Source: Parvibaculum sp.
GTDB lineage: Bacteria > Pseudomonadota > Alphaproteobacteria > Parvibaculales > Parvibaculaceae
Assembly: GCF_019635935.1 (NCBI RefSeq)
Contig: NZ_JAHBYN010000001.1
Coordinates: forward strand, 372,001-436,000
Direction of reading: 5' to 3'
DNA: 64,000 nt
A program made the position numbers and the translations under genes. Below, one piece after another: positions 20,112 to 28,261 of the stretch (position 1 is its first letter; every line of letters starts with the position of its first letter). The notes under the pieces are model-generated. The model was not told the origin of the DNA, searched no databases, and saw only the letters and a list, made by a program, of their open reading frames with translations.

Positions 20112-21302
20112 ATGCAAGACCCGACAACCCTCACAATGCTGGCCGAGGCGCCGCTCTCGCCTGCGGAGCGCCGCCGCAGCCTGATCGCGGTCATCGCCTG
20201 CATCAGTGTTGTCGGCATGGGCCTCGGCGTTTCGATCCCGCTGCTCGCCTTGCTGATGGAGCGTCAGGGCGTGCCCGCCTCGATCATCGGCCTCAACACG
20301 GCCATGCCGGCGCTCGCCACCTTCCTGCTGACGCCCTTCATCCCGGCGCTGCTCCGCCGCGTCCCGGCCATCACCTTCCTGCTGGTCTGCATCCTGGTTT
20401 CGGCCATCGCCATGCCGGCCTACTACTTCTTCCCCAATGTCTGGCTCTGGTTTCCGATCCGCTTCGCCAACGGCCTCGCGCTCACCGGCCTCTTCGTCGT
20501 CAGCGAATTCTGGGTCAACACGCTGGCCGACGAGAAAAATCGCGGCCGCCTGATCGGCATTTACGGCACGGTGCTGTCCTGCGGCTTCGCCTCCGGTCCG
20601 GTGCTGCTCTTCCTGGTCGGCACGCAGGGCCTCCTGCCCTTCGCCACCATCGGCAGCCTGATCCTGCTGGCCGGCGTCCCGCTGATCCTTTTCGGGCGCG
20701 GCCTCGCGCCGCGCGTTACCGAGCGCCCCTCGAAGAGCTTCGTGAGCTTCCTCGTCGTCGCTCCGGCTGCCACGCTCGCGGGCCTCGTCTACGGCGCCAC
20801 CGAAACCAACATCTTCAACCTGCTGCCGGTCTATGGCGTGCGCACCGGCATGACCGAACAGACCGCCGCCTTCGTGCTGTCGATCTTCGCTGCCGGCAAC
20901 ATCTTCTGCCAGATCCCGATCGGCATCTGGGCCGATCGCGCAGACCGCCGCATGGTGCTGCTGGTCTGCGCGCTTGTCGGCCTGCTCGGCGCGAGCGCCA
21001 TCCCGCTTGTCGCCCACAATCTCTGGCTCTTCGCGCCCACGCTCTTCATCTTCGGCGGCGTCGTGGTCGGCCTCTACACGGTCGGCCTGACGCTGCTCGG
21101 CCAGCGGTTCCGCGGCGCCGACCTCGCCTCCGCCAACGCGGCCTTCGTGCTGATGTATTCGACCGGCGCCCTCATCGGCCCGCCCATGGCCGGCATCGGC
21201 ATGGACCTCTGGGACCCCCACGGCCTGATCGTCGTCATGGCCGGCCTGTGCGGCCTCTACCTCGCCGTCGCGGGCTGGCGCTACTTCACCGCGCCGCGGT
21301 AG
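20112..21302 (+). CDS. MFS transporter
   Basis: Major facilitator superfamily permease, 396 residues with about 12 hydrophobic segments. The region after helix 4-5 reads ADEKNRGRLIGIYGTVLSCGFASGP, close to the YcaD/sugar-efflux type (DUF894-like) MFS proteins. The intracellular loop ADRADRRMVLL (about 277-287) is the second-half equivalent of the MFS G-X-X-X-D-R motif. Substrate unknown. The start is ATG 20112. Confidence 0.88.
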   Translation: MQDPTTLTMLAEAPLSPAERRRSLIAVIACISVVGMGLGVSIPLLALLMERQGVPASIIGLNTAMPALATFLLTPFIPALLRRVPAITFLLVCILVSAIAMPAYYFFPNVWLWFPIRFANGLALTGLFVVSEFWVNTLADEKNRGRLIGIYGTVLSCGFASGPVLLFLVGTQGLLPFATIGSLILLAGVPLILFGRGLAPRVTERPSKSFVSFLVVAPAATLAGLVYGATETNIFNLLPVYGVRTGMTEQTAAFVLSIFAAGNIFCQIPIGIWADRADRRMVLLVCALVGLLGASAIPLVAHNLWLFAPTLFIFGGVVVGLYTVGLTLLGQRFRGADLASANAAFVLMYSTGALIGPPMAGIGMDLWDPHGLIVVMAGLCGLYLAVAGWRYFTAPR

Positions 21303-21390
21303 TGTCTCGGTTCAAAACCTGACGGGGATTGACCAGCGGTCGCATCGCGGTGGGACTCCTGCATGCCCATCGGAAAGCACAGAGGAAAGC

Positions 21391-21606
21391 ATGGAATTTC
21401 GGACCGATGAAGAGCGTGATAGATGGCTGAACGCACGCCTAACCGCTATCCATCAGCGCATTCAGTGGATTGCCAATGAAGAGGTCAGATCAGCACTGGT
21501 GGGTGGCCTTGCAGCCCGTGGATATTTTACGAAAGAAAAGCTTGATCTTCTGGATCAGAGCGAAGAAGTGCTGGATGAACTCAACAAGAGTTTGGGGAAA
21601 GACTGA
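21391..21606 (+). CDS. Hypothetical protein in lower-GC patch
   Basis: A 71-residue soluble protein that I do not recognise. It is charged and helical (EERDRWLNARLTAIHQRIQ; KLDLLDQSEEVLDELNKSL). A good GAGGAAAGC Shine-Dalgarno precedes the ATG, so it is probably a real gene. The codon use is less GC-biased than in its neighbours, and it sits at the left edge of an accessory patch with a relic pseudogene and a P63C-domain gene. Confidence 0.6.
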   Translation: MEFRTDEERDRWLNARLTAIHQRIQWIANEEVRSALVGGLAARGYFTKEKLDLLDQSEEVLDELNKSLGKD

Positions 21607-21631
21607 TACCTCGCAGCCCCAAAGGACAGAA

Positions 21632-21808
21632 GTGCCCGCAGACGCAAATCGGCTCGCCAAGATGATTGCGGATATTGCGGCGGGCTAAGCCTCGGAGAAA
21701 GATCCGGCAGCGGTCGCCCCGAGGCGGAAGGGCGACAAGTCCCACGTCATCAGCATGACACTTGAGCCTAGGGCCGAGATTGCAAAAAAAGCCGTCGAAA
21801 AGCGATAG
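21632..21808 (+). pseudogene. Relic of a small NRLAKMI-type protein, broken by an in-frame TAA
   Basis: Reading from GTG 21632 (AAGGAC upstream) gives PADANRLAKMIADIAAG, then a TAA at 21686. The same frame continues with SEKDPAAVAPRRKGD and MTLEPRAEIAKKAVEKR to a TAG at 21806. Both halves look like one family of small basic alphaproteobacterial proteins (NRLAK.IVDIATG ... NPAAVALGRKGG ... RAEIAKKAA), as I remember it. The simplest reading is a gene killed by a nonsense mutation and drift. A functional 18-residue peptide or readthrough is less likely. Confidence 0.55.
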
Positions 21809-21912
21809 GCAAAGAAGCCTCCGAAAAGAACGCAATAATTGCAAAAACGTGCTTGCTAAATCAGCAAGAACGTTTATGGTGTTTTCGTTCACCCAGACGA
21901 GAGCATAAAAAA

Positions 21913-22926
21913 ATGACCGACACCCCGCAAAGTAAAGGTGGAAAATCCAGAGCCACCAAATTGAGCGCCGCCAGGATCCAAGATATCGCTTCTTCGGGGG
22001 GGCGCGCTCGCAGCGAGAAGGTCAAGAGCTTGATGGAGTCAGGTGACCTTATAAAAGCCACCCATCAGGGCAAAATGCTCGTCGGGGACCTGGATCTCGA
22101 TTGCTATGTTCTTGCTGATGGGCGGCGCTTGTTTCACAAGCGCGGAATGGCCCGCGCTCTAGGAATGAAGTCTGGTGGTGGGAATGTGTTTTTGCGTGCC
22201 GTCCAACGCAAAGGGCTAGGATCCGAAATTGACCAAAAGCTTCTCAAAAAAATAGAAAATCCCATTGTTTTCAAGCCGCTGACACAGGATTTAGGTCATG
22301 GCTATGACGCTGGCGTTCTCGTCGACATTTGCCGCGCAATTATAAGAGCACAAGAATCCGGCAAGCTACATACGACCCAGAACGGATTAGCTGAGCAAGC
22401 AAAGATCCTTCTTACTGCATTTGCCAAAGTCGGCGTCACCGCACTCATTGACGAAGCCACGGGCTTTCAGCAGGTCCGTAGTCCTGATGCTCTTCGCGTT
22501 CTTGTGCAGCAGTATGTCGAGGAAGAACGGCGTGAATGGGAAAAGCAGTTCCCAGACGAATACTACGATGAGCTCAACCGTCTTTACGGCAGCAAGCGGC
22601 TAACTACTACTGGATCCGGAGCGATTATCCAAAATAGACCGCAACACTTTGCAAAGTTCACAAGATCTTATGTTTACCAGCCTCTTGCGAATGGGGCTGT
22701 TCTTGAGGAACTCGATCGCTTGAATCCAAAGATCGACAAAAAGGGAACTCGCAAGGCTAGATTCCACCAACACCTGAATAACGGCTACGGAATCGAAAAG
22801 CTAAAACGTCAGGTAGGGGAAGTTCTTACACTCATTAAAGTTTCTGACTCGGTTACGCAGTTCAAAAAGCTATTCGCCCGACGCTTTCCACAAGCCGGGA
22901 CACAATTGTCCTTTCTTGATGAATAA
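21913..22926 (+). CDS. P63C domain-containing protein
   Basis: 337 residues ending in a clear P63C domain: VTALIDEATGFQQVRSPDAL (about 178-197), EWEKQFPDEYYDELNRLYG, FTRSYVYQPLANGAVLEELD and ARFHQHLNNGYGIEKLKRQV. P63C proteins occur mainly on phages, plasmids and islands; their biochemical role is not established. The N-terminal 55 residues are rich in Ser/Lys/Arg. I chose the ATG at 21913; the frame stays open to 21853. Base composition is clearly lower in GC than the flanks, consistent with horizontal acquisition. Confidence 0.85.
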   Translation: MTDTPQSKGGKSRATKLSAARIQDIASSGGRARSEKVKSLMESGDLIKATHQGKMLVGDLDLDCYVLADGRRLFHKRGMARALGMKSGGGNVFLRAVQRKGLGSEIDQKLLKKIENPIVFKPLTQDLGHGYDAGVLVDICRAIIRAQESGKLHTTQNGLAEQAKILLTAFAKVGVTALIDEATGFQQVRSPDALRVLVQQYVEEERREWEKQFPDEYYDELNRLYGSKRLTTTGSGAIIQNRPQHFAKFTRSYVYQPLANGAVLEELDRLNPKIDKKGTRKARFHQHLNNGYGIEKLKRQVGEVLTLIKVSDSVTQFKKLFARRFPQAGTQLSFLDE

Positions 22927-23069
22927 CTCCAAATTTCGTCCCTGATGCTAAGTAAGACCGCACCGGAAAGTGTTGGGGTTGGCTCAACTGACAAGCTCAG
23001 GGAAGCGTCCGGCATTGTCGCGCTTGATCGACGCGAAGGAAGCTGAAGAGTCGCTCAGCACAGCCCCTA

Positions 23070-23097
23070 TAGAAAGAGGCCGGTTTAATCCGGCCTC
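23070..23097 (-). terminator. Rho-independent terminator on the minus strand
   Basis: Perfect 8-bp stem GAGGCCGG / CCGGCCTC around a six-base loop, followed on the minus strand by TTTCT. It faces away from P63C (plus strand), so it implies a minus-strand transcript arriving from 23.3 kb, where a 20-codon ORF with a strong Shine-Dalgarno lies. Confidence 0.55.
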
Positions 23098-23247
23098 CGG
23101 CTCTTGCCGACTTGTCTGGTCGTGATTGATTTAGGTTTTCAAGACCAAACCCACCGTAGAGCCTTATTGCGACGCACCAGCTTTCCACTGACCTACCACG
23201 TCACTGCTTCTGCTCCCACCTAACTAGGGCACACCGGGAAGCCGTGG

Positions 23248-23310
23248 TTATCCCTCTACCGCGAGGGTTGATCCGGCGCGGTTCGTGAGAAGTGCAGCTA
23301 GCAACTTCAT
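23248..23310 (-). CDS. Putative 20-residue small protein or leader peptide
   Basis: A tiny ORF starting MKLLAALLTNRAG and ending LAVEG, preceded by AAAGGAGGT six bases before the ATG, one of the best ribosome-binding sites in the window. Upstream on the same strand lies GACGGT / ACCGTC hairpin potential, and about 150 bases downstream is a rho-independent terminator (23070-23097). Together they outline a short minus-strand transcript of unknown role in the otherwise empty 22927-23522 region. No family is recognised; coding is suggested only by the start context. Confidence 0.35.
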   Translation of the reverse strand: MKLLAALLTNRAGSTLAVEG

Positions 23311-23410
23311 GGCGAACCTCCTTTCAACCATCGTTGATGACGGTCGGACACCATGTTGGAGCAATACCGTCAGATTTCAAGCTGACCCACCACCCCCACC
23401 CCGGCCCCGC

Positions 23411-23438
23411 TTGACTTCGGCCCGCCTGTGAGTAGTCT
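23411..23438 (+). promoter_or_regulatory. Candidate sigma70-type promoter of rpmG
   Basis: TTGACT at 23411-23416 and TAGTCT at 23433-23438, 16 bases apart, about 85 bases upstream of the rpmG start. The match is good for a housekeeping alphaproteobacterial promoter, but it is a visual call. Confidence 0.4.
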
Positions 23439-23522
23439 GCGCCCAAATCGGCCGCACGGTCAGTCCGCCGCGGTCTCCGGGGCCTGACCTGCAAGCCCCT
23501 GTAACTGCAAGGATTTTCGGCC

Positions 23523-23690
23523 ATGGCGAAGCCCGCCTCCATCAAGATCAAGCTCGAAAGCACCGCCGACACCGGCTACTTCTACGTCACCAAGAAGAAC
23601 AGCCGCACCAAGACCGAAAAGATGGTCATCAAGAAATACGACCCGATCGCGCGCAAGCATGTCGAGTTCAAGGAAACCAAGATCAAGTAA
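23523..23690 (+). CDS. rpmG: 50S ribosomal protein L33
   Basis: Ribosomal protein L33, 55 residues, part of the large subunit near the E site. The sequence opens [19 protein letters not shown] and continues [20 protein letters not shown], the standard alphaproteobacterial form. It lacks the two CxxC pairs of zinc-binding L33 paralogues, so it is the zinc-independent type. It is a single-gene unit with its own promoter and a strong terminator 30 bases downstream. Confidence 0.97.
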   Translation: MAKPASIKIKLESTADTGYFYVTKKNSRTKTEKMVIKKYDPIARKHVEFKETKIK

Positions 23691-23720
23691 GAGCGGCCGT
23701 CAGGCTCTCCGAACGCAAAG

Positions 23721-23747
23721 AAGCCGGTCCCTCAGGACCGGCTTTTT
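23721..23747 (+). terminator. Rho-independent terminator of rpmG
   Basis: AAGCCGGTCC, CTCA loop, GGACCGGCTT, then a run of Ts: a 10-bp stem with a U-tract 30 bases after the rpmG stop. Confidence 0.9.
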
Positions 23748-23813
23748 CGTTGTCGGTATAGAAGAAAAGGTGGCCGGCCGGGGTGATCGCGGCTTATCAG
23801 AGGAGGCCACTCC

Positions 23814-23870
23814 ATGAACCACGCCCCGACCGGCCGTGCCTCGCGGACCCAGGAGATGCGGCGGACCTGA
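23814..23870 (+). CDS. Putative 18-residue small protein with hairpin-embedded Shine-Dalgarno
   Basis: Mini-ORF MNHAPTGRASRTQEMRRT with AGGAGG seven bases before the ATG. The surrounding RNA can fold in two ways. GTGGCC (from 23770) can pair with GGCCAC, which contains the Shine-Dalgarno, or GGCCGGCCGGGG can pair with a CCCCGACCGGCC segment inside the ORF. No plus-strand gene follows before 26.1 kb, so it is not an obvious leader. The rest of 23871-24123 holds nothing I recognise apart from an inverted repeat at 24033-24060. Confidence 0.3.
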   Translation: MNHAPTGRASRTQEMRRT

Positions 23871-24032
23871 GCGCCCCACGAGGACACACATCGCCGCCTG
23901 TGTACCGCGTCCGACTCACCCCCCAGCAAGAGCAGACGCGCATCCGGCAGCGAAACCGATGTGCCTTGAAGAACGCTACCACGCTCTGTTGTGCCAATAA
24001 AGGAATTCGCGCCGATTTTCTTGGCTCGACCG

Positions 24033-24060
24033 CGTTAACCATGAAAATACAAGGTTAACG
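24033..24060. repeat. Inverted repeat CGTTAACC-N12-GGTTAACG
   Basis: Perfect 8-bp arms around an AT-rich 12-base spacer, about 65 bases past the pleD stop. There is no U-tract on either strand, so it is a better candidate for a protein-binding site than for a terminator. Confidence 0.4.
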
Positions 24061-24123
24061 GCACAAACCTCCGCGCAAAATCTCGCGAAGACTGAAACTA
24101 CACTGAACTGGAAAATAAAACCG

Positions 24124-25497
<1,374 letters not shown>

Positions 25498-25527
25498 AGG
25501 GTCGTATCCTTGCCGAGCGAACGGAAA

Positions 25528-25893
25528 TTAGCGAAGGAAACGCTGAACCGTCTCCAGGAATTGCGTCACGGAGATCGGCTTCGAGATATAGGCCTCGCAG
25601 CCGCCCTCGCGAATCTTCTCTTCGTCGCCCTTCATGGCGAAGGCCGTCACCGCCACCACCGGGATCGAGCGCAGGCTGTCGTCTTCCTTGATCCACTTGG
25701 TGACTTCGAGCCCCGACACTTCCGGAAGCTGGATGTCCATCAGGATCAGGTCGGGGCGATTCGTGCGCGCGATTTCGAGCGCCTCGATGCCGTCCCGCGT
25801 CTGCAGCGTCTGATAGCCGTGCGCGTCCAAAAGATCGTGGAAGAGCTTCATGTTGAGCTCATTGTCTTCAACGATCAGGACCTTCTTAGACAT
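25528..25893 (-). CDS. divK: Single-domain response regulator DivK
   Basis: A 121-residue stand-alone receiver of the DivJ/PleC-DivK-CtrA cell-cycle circuit. Key residues: acidic pocket VEDNE near the N-terminus, phospho-Asp in [13 protein letters not shown], Thr in VVAVTAFAM and Lys in AYISKPIS. It acts by binding kinases such as PleC, DivJ and DivL rather than DNA. I chose ATG 25893; an ATG three codons upstream has its GGAG too close. It ends 30 bases before pleD. The promoter region (25894-26102) contains several palindromes. Confidence 0.94.
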   Translation of the reverse strand: MSKKVLIVEDNELNMKLFHDLLDAHGYQTLQTRDGIEALEIARTNRPDLILMDIQLPEVSGLEVTKWIKEDDSLRSIPVVAVTAFAMKGDEEKIREGGCEAYISKPISVTQFLETVQRFLR

Positions 25894-25985
25894 TGCGTCC
25901 ATAGCTCCAGAACTCCACCTTGCCGGGCACGCCCGTCTGCGAACCGAATCCCCGGCTTCCGGGCGCCCGACAGGGACGCCGCTAT

Positions 25986-26037
25986 GGGTCATATGACCCG
26001 AATATCCTTAACTAAGTCTTTAACGGGGGGTATCTGA
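25986..26037. promoter_or_regulatory. Palindromes and TTAA pair in the divK / DUF3572 divergent promoter
   Basis: The divergent region contains the perfect 14-bp palindrome GGGTCATATGACCC (25986-25999), then TTAA-N8-TTAAC (26008-26024), then a second near-palindrome built on GGGGG...CCCCC. The TTAA pair resembles a CtrA box, but its spacing is eight rather than seven. Which protein binds is unknown. Confidence 0.35.
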
Positions 26038-26102
26038 CCCCCGGCTTTCCTTCGGTTTCTAATTAAACTGTGCCTATGATTAAGTTTGCGTGTGCAAATC
26101 GG

Positions 26103-26393
26103 ATGAAGCGGCAAATGACCGGAGACGAGGCGGAATTCGTGGCGATCCATGCGTTGGGGCACATCGCGGGGGACGAGGATTTATTGGGAGATTTTCTCGA
26201 CCGCTCGGGCCTCGCCCCGGACGAGCTGCGCGCCCGCGCCGCCGACCCGGTTTTCCTCGGTTTCGTGCTCGAGTACCTGCTGAACGACGAGCCCCGCCTG
26301 CTCGCCTTCTGCGAGGCGGCCGGCCTCGCGCCCGAGCTTCCGGCGGCCGCCCGCCGGGCCCTGCCGGGCGGTGAGGAGCATCATTGGGCATGA
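26103..26393 (+). CDS. DUF3572 family protein
   Basis: A 96-residue helical protein of the DUF3572 family, found in Rhizobiales and relatives, often beside divK/pleD. Visible landmarks: AIHALGHIAGDEDLLGDFLDRSG and FLGFVLEYLLNDEPRLLAFCE. Function unknown. The start is uncertain: ATG 26103 fits the family length, and ATG 26076 is possible. Its stop overlaps the next start (ATGA), so the two are probably co-translated. Confidence 0.8.
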   Translation: MKRQMTGDEAEFVAIHALGHIAGDEDLLGDFLDRSGLAPDELRARAADPVFLGFVLEYLLNDEPRLLAFCEAAGLAPELPAAARRALPGGEEHHWA

Positions 26394-27094
26394 ACGCCGA
26401 AAGCCCGAAGCCCCCAAAACCGGACCCGCTGGCGATCGACGAGGCCGTCATCCCCCAGCTCGACGCCCTCGACCTCATTCCCGGCCGCCCGCTCGTCGTC
26501 TCCGACGCCGACGAAGTGCTGATCCAGTTCGTCGCCGGCCTCGAGCTCTATCTCGAAACGCAAGGCCTCTGGCTCGACCTGCAAAGTTTCGCGCTGACCG
26601 GCAACATCAAAAGCCGCGAAACCGGCGAGCCCGTGCTCCCCGCCGCCATGCCGGCGCTCCTCGACGGTTTCTTCGCCGTCCAGACCCATTCGCTGCTAGT
26701 CGTCCCCGGCGCGGCGGAAGCGCTGGCCCGCCTCTCGGAGCGCGCGCAGATCGTTGTCCTGACCAACGTCCCCTTCGAGGCGCGCGAAGCCCGCGCCGCC
26801 AGCCTCGCCGCGCAGGGCATCGACTATCCGGTTGTCGCCAACAAGGGCCTGAAAGGCGGCGCCGTCCGCCGCATGGCCGAGCGCGTCAAGGCCCCGGTCG
26901 TCTTCCTCGACGACATCCCCCACAACATTTCATCGGTCGCCAAGGCCCACGCCCCCACGCACCTCATCCACTTCATCGCCGACCCCCGCCTCGCCAAACT
27001 GCTGGGCCAGGCCCCCGACAGCCACTTTCACACAACCGAGTGGAGCGCCGCGGAAGATTTCATTTCGGAGCGATTGAAGGTGGACGGGTTTTAG
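26390..27094 (+). CDS. HAD-like hydrolase family protein
   Basis: 234 residues. A haloacid-dehalogenase-like core is suggested by PLVVSDADEVLIQF (motif I, DxD-like, about residue 35-48), IVVLTNVP (motif II, about 120) and VVFLDDIPHNISSVAKAH (motif IV, about 166-183). Motif I reads DAD, which is compatible with phosphatase activity, but no substrate can be inferred. The ATG at 26390 overlaps the DUF3572 stop. The pair sits divergent from divK-pleD. Confidence 0.8.
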   Translation: MNAESPKPPKPDPLAIDEAVIPQLDALDLIPGRPLVVSDADEVLIQFVAGLELYLETQGLWLDLQSFALTGNIKSRETGEPVLPAAMPALLDGFFAVQTHSLLVVPGAAEALARLSERAQIVVLTNVPFEAREARAASLAAQGIDYPVVANKGLKGGAVRRMAERVKAPVVFLDDIPHNISSVAKAHAPTHLIHFIADPRLAKLLGQAPDSHFHTTEWSAAEDFISERLKVDGF

Positions 27095-27226
27095 GGCGAC
27101 GGCGCAATCCACTGCCGCCGCCCCAAAATTCAGCGTCACCGCGACACTTGCTGCCGTGCTCTGACTCAATCAAAAATAAAAATGTCGTCCCTTGCGGAAT
27201 AGCGGTCACGGCGACGCAAATCGGCT

Positions 27227-27658
27227 TCACTGTGTCGCGCGCATAAACCTCATATGCAGTCCACAGATTGCTGTGAACATAAGGAATCCGGCAGGTCCGA
27301 ACAGAAACGTTACCGGCAAACAAGGGACAATCATCCAGAAGCGGATTTCTTGCTGCCGGGCACTGCGGCAAATCCATGCGCCGACAACCAGATCGAATGC
27401 GAGGAAGTGGACCCACCCCGCCATCATTGCGCTGGAACTGGAGAACAGCTGCTTCACCTCGGCAAGGCTTCCAAAGCCCCCGCCGTTCTGAGCCGGGAAG
27501 AAGATCAGAAGGATGGTGTAGCCAATCGAAAGCACAATCGGCACCAGAAAGCCCGCGATGTAATCGGACCACCGCGGCATCCATGGTGAAAGCAAGAGCG
27601 CAAGCCACCCGGCCATGGCGATTAAGCCCGCAATCGAGAAAAGAAGTTCGAAATCCAT
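27227..27658 (-). CDS. ABA4-like family membrane protein
   Basis: 143 residues with four hydrophobic segments, matching the ABA4-like (DUF4281) family: WLALLLSPW near the N-terminus, then GYTILLIFFP, WVHFLAFDLVVGAWI and FGPAGFLMF. Plant ABA4 acts in neoxanthin synthesis; the bacterial role is not established. I chose ATG 27658 because GGAGG lies eight bases upstream. The gene is divergent from a MarR regulator, and a large palindrome lies between them, so it is probably the regulator's target. Confidence 0.8.
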   Translation of the reverse strand: MDFELLFSIAGLIAMAGWLALLLSPWMPRWSDYIAGFLVPIVLSIGYTILLIFFPAQNGGGFGSLAEVKQLFSSSSAMMAGWVHFLAFDLVVGAWICRSARQQEIRFWMIVPCLPVTFLFGPAGFLMFTAICGLHMRFMRATQ

Positions 27659-27694
27659 TATCTGGTCCTCCACCCTGAAAGTGCCGCGGCGCCT

Positions 27695-27738
27695 ATATGA
27701 ACCATACTACTTGCATATGCAAGTAATATGGTTCATAT
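27695..27738. promoter_or_regulatory. 44-bp palindromic operator between the ABA4-like gene and marR
   Basis: An almost perfect palindrome centred between 27716 and 27717, with one mismatched pair in 22. The core ACTTGCATATGCAAGT (27709-27724) has the form of a MarR site, and ATGAACCATA half-sites flank it on both sides. It lies 7 bases before the marR start and 36 bases before the ABA4-like start, so the bound protein would block both promoters. Confidence 0.75.
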
Positions 27739-27745
27739 TTGATGC

Positions 27746-28192
27746 ATGACCAGATTACAAACCATAAACGCCCTCCGGCTTCTTCAGTCAGCGGATGAAT
27801 TCCAGGCTAGGCTTTCCGGAGAATTTGCTGCCGTACACGGCCTCTCGGTGAATGAGTTTTTTCTGCTCATGCACCTGGAGCGCGCAACCAACCGGCGATT
27901 GTCTCGCGTCGACCTGGCCAAGCGAATGCACGTCAGTGCGTCCACAGTGACCCGGATGGTCGCGCCTATGGAAAAGATCGGAATCGTGGCGCGCGAGATC
28001 GACGCTCACGACGCAAGGTTCGCCTTCGTTGTCATAACGAAGGCCGGTCGAACCAGATTGAGTGAAGCGCGCGCAACCTTTGAGAAACAAGCGGGTTACT
28101 TGTTCCAGGACCGCTGGAAAGATTCCGAGTTGGAACATCTCTCCGAACTTCTCCACCGCCTTGTCGCGGGCAGTTTGTCGAACCTGACCTAG
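27746..28192 (+). CDS. MarR family transcriptional regulator
   Basis: Winged-helix regulator of 148 residues. DNA-binding core: LSRVDLAKRMHVSASTVTRMV (helix-turn-helix, about 52-72), then EKIGIVAREIDAHDARFAFVVIT (wing). It should bind as a dimer to the palindrome just upstream, repressing itself and the divergent ABA4-like gene until a ligand binds. The ligand is unknown. Confidence 0.9.
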   Translation: MTRLQTINALRLLQSADEFQARLSGEFAAVHGLSVNEFFLLMHLERATNRRLSRVDLAKRMHVSASTVTRMVAPMEKIGIVAREIDAHDARFAFVVITKAGRTRLSEARATFEKQAGYLFQDRWKDSELEHLSELLHRLVAGSLSNLT

Positions 28193-28261
28193 TTGAACGA
28201 ATGCTGGAGAAGGGTTCGAAGCTATCGTCCGAAACTTTCGCTCGGTTGCGGGTCCTGACCC

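Noticed and set aside
21470..21688. 72-codon plus-strand ORF overlapping the 71-residue gene
   Set aside because: Only its last 18 codons are meaningful, as the first half of the relic pseudogene; the rest is out of frame with the real upstream gene.
23120..23160. tRNA or tRNA fragment (TGGTCTTGAAAACC anticodon-like loop) as an attachment site
   Set aside because: No acceptor, D or T arm can be built around it, and no flanking repeat was found.
23248..23310. Flp-type pilin start
   Set aside because: The 20-residue peptide has a loosely similar LAVEG end but lacks the Glu/Tyr and hydrophobic stretch of pilins and stops too early.
26008..26024. CtrA box upstream of divK
   Set aside because: The spacing between the TTAA elements is eight, not seven, so I did not call it a CtrA site on its own.
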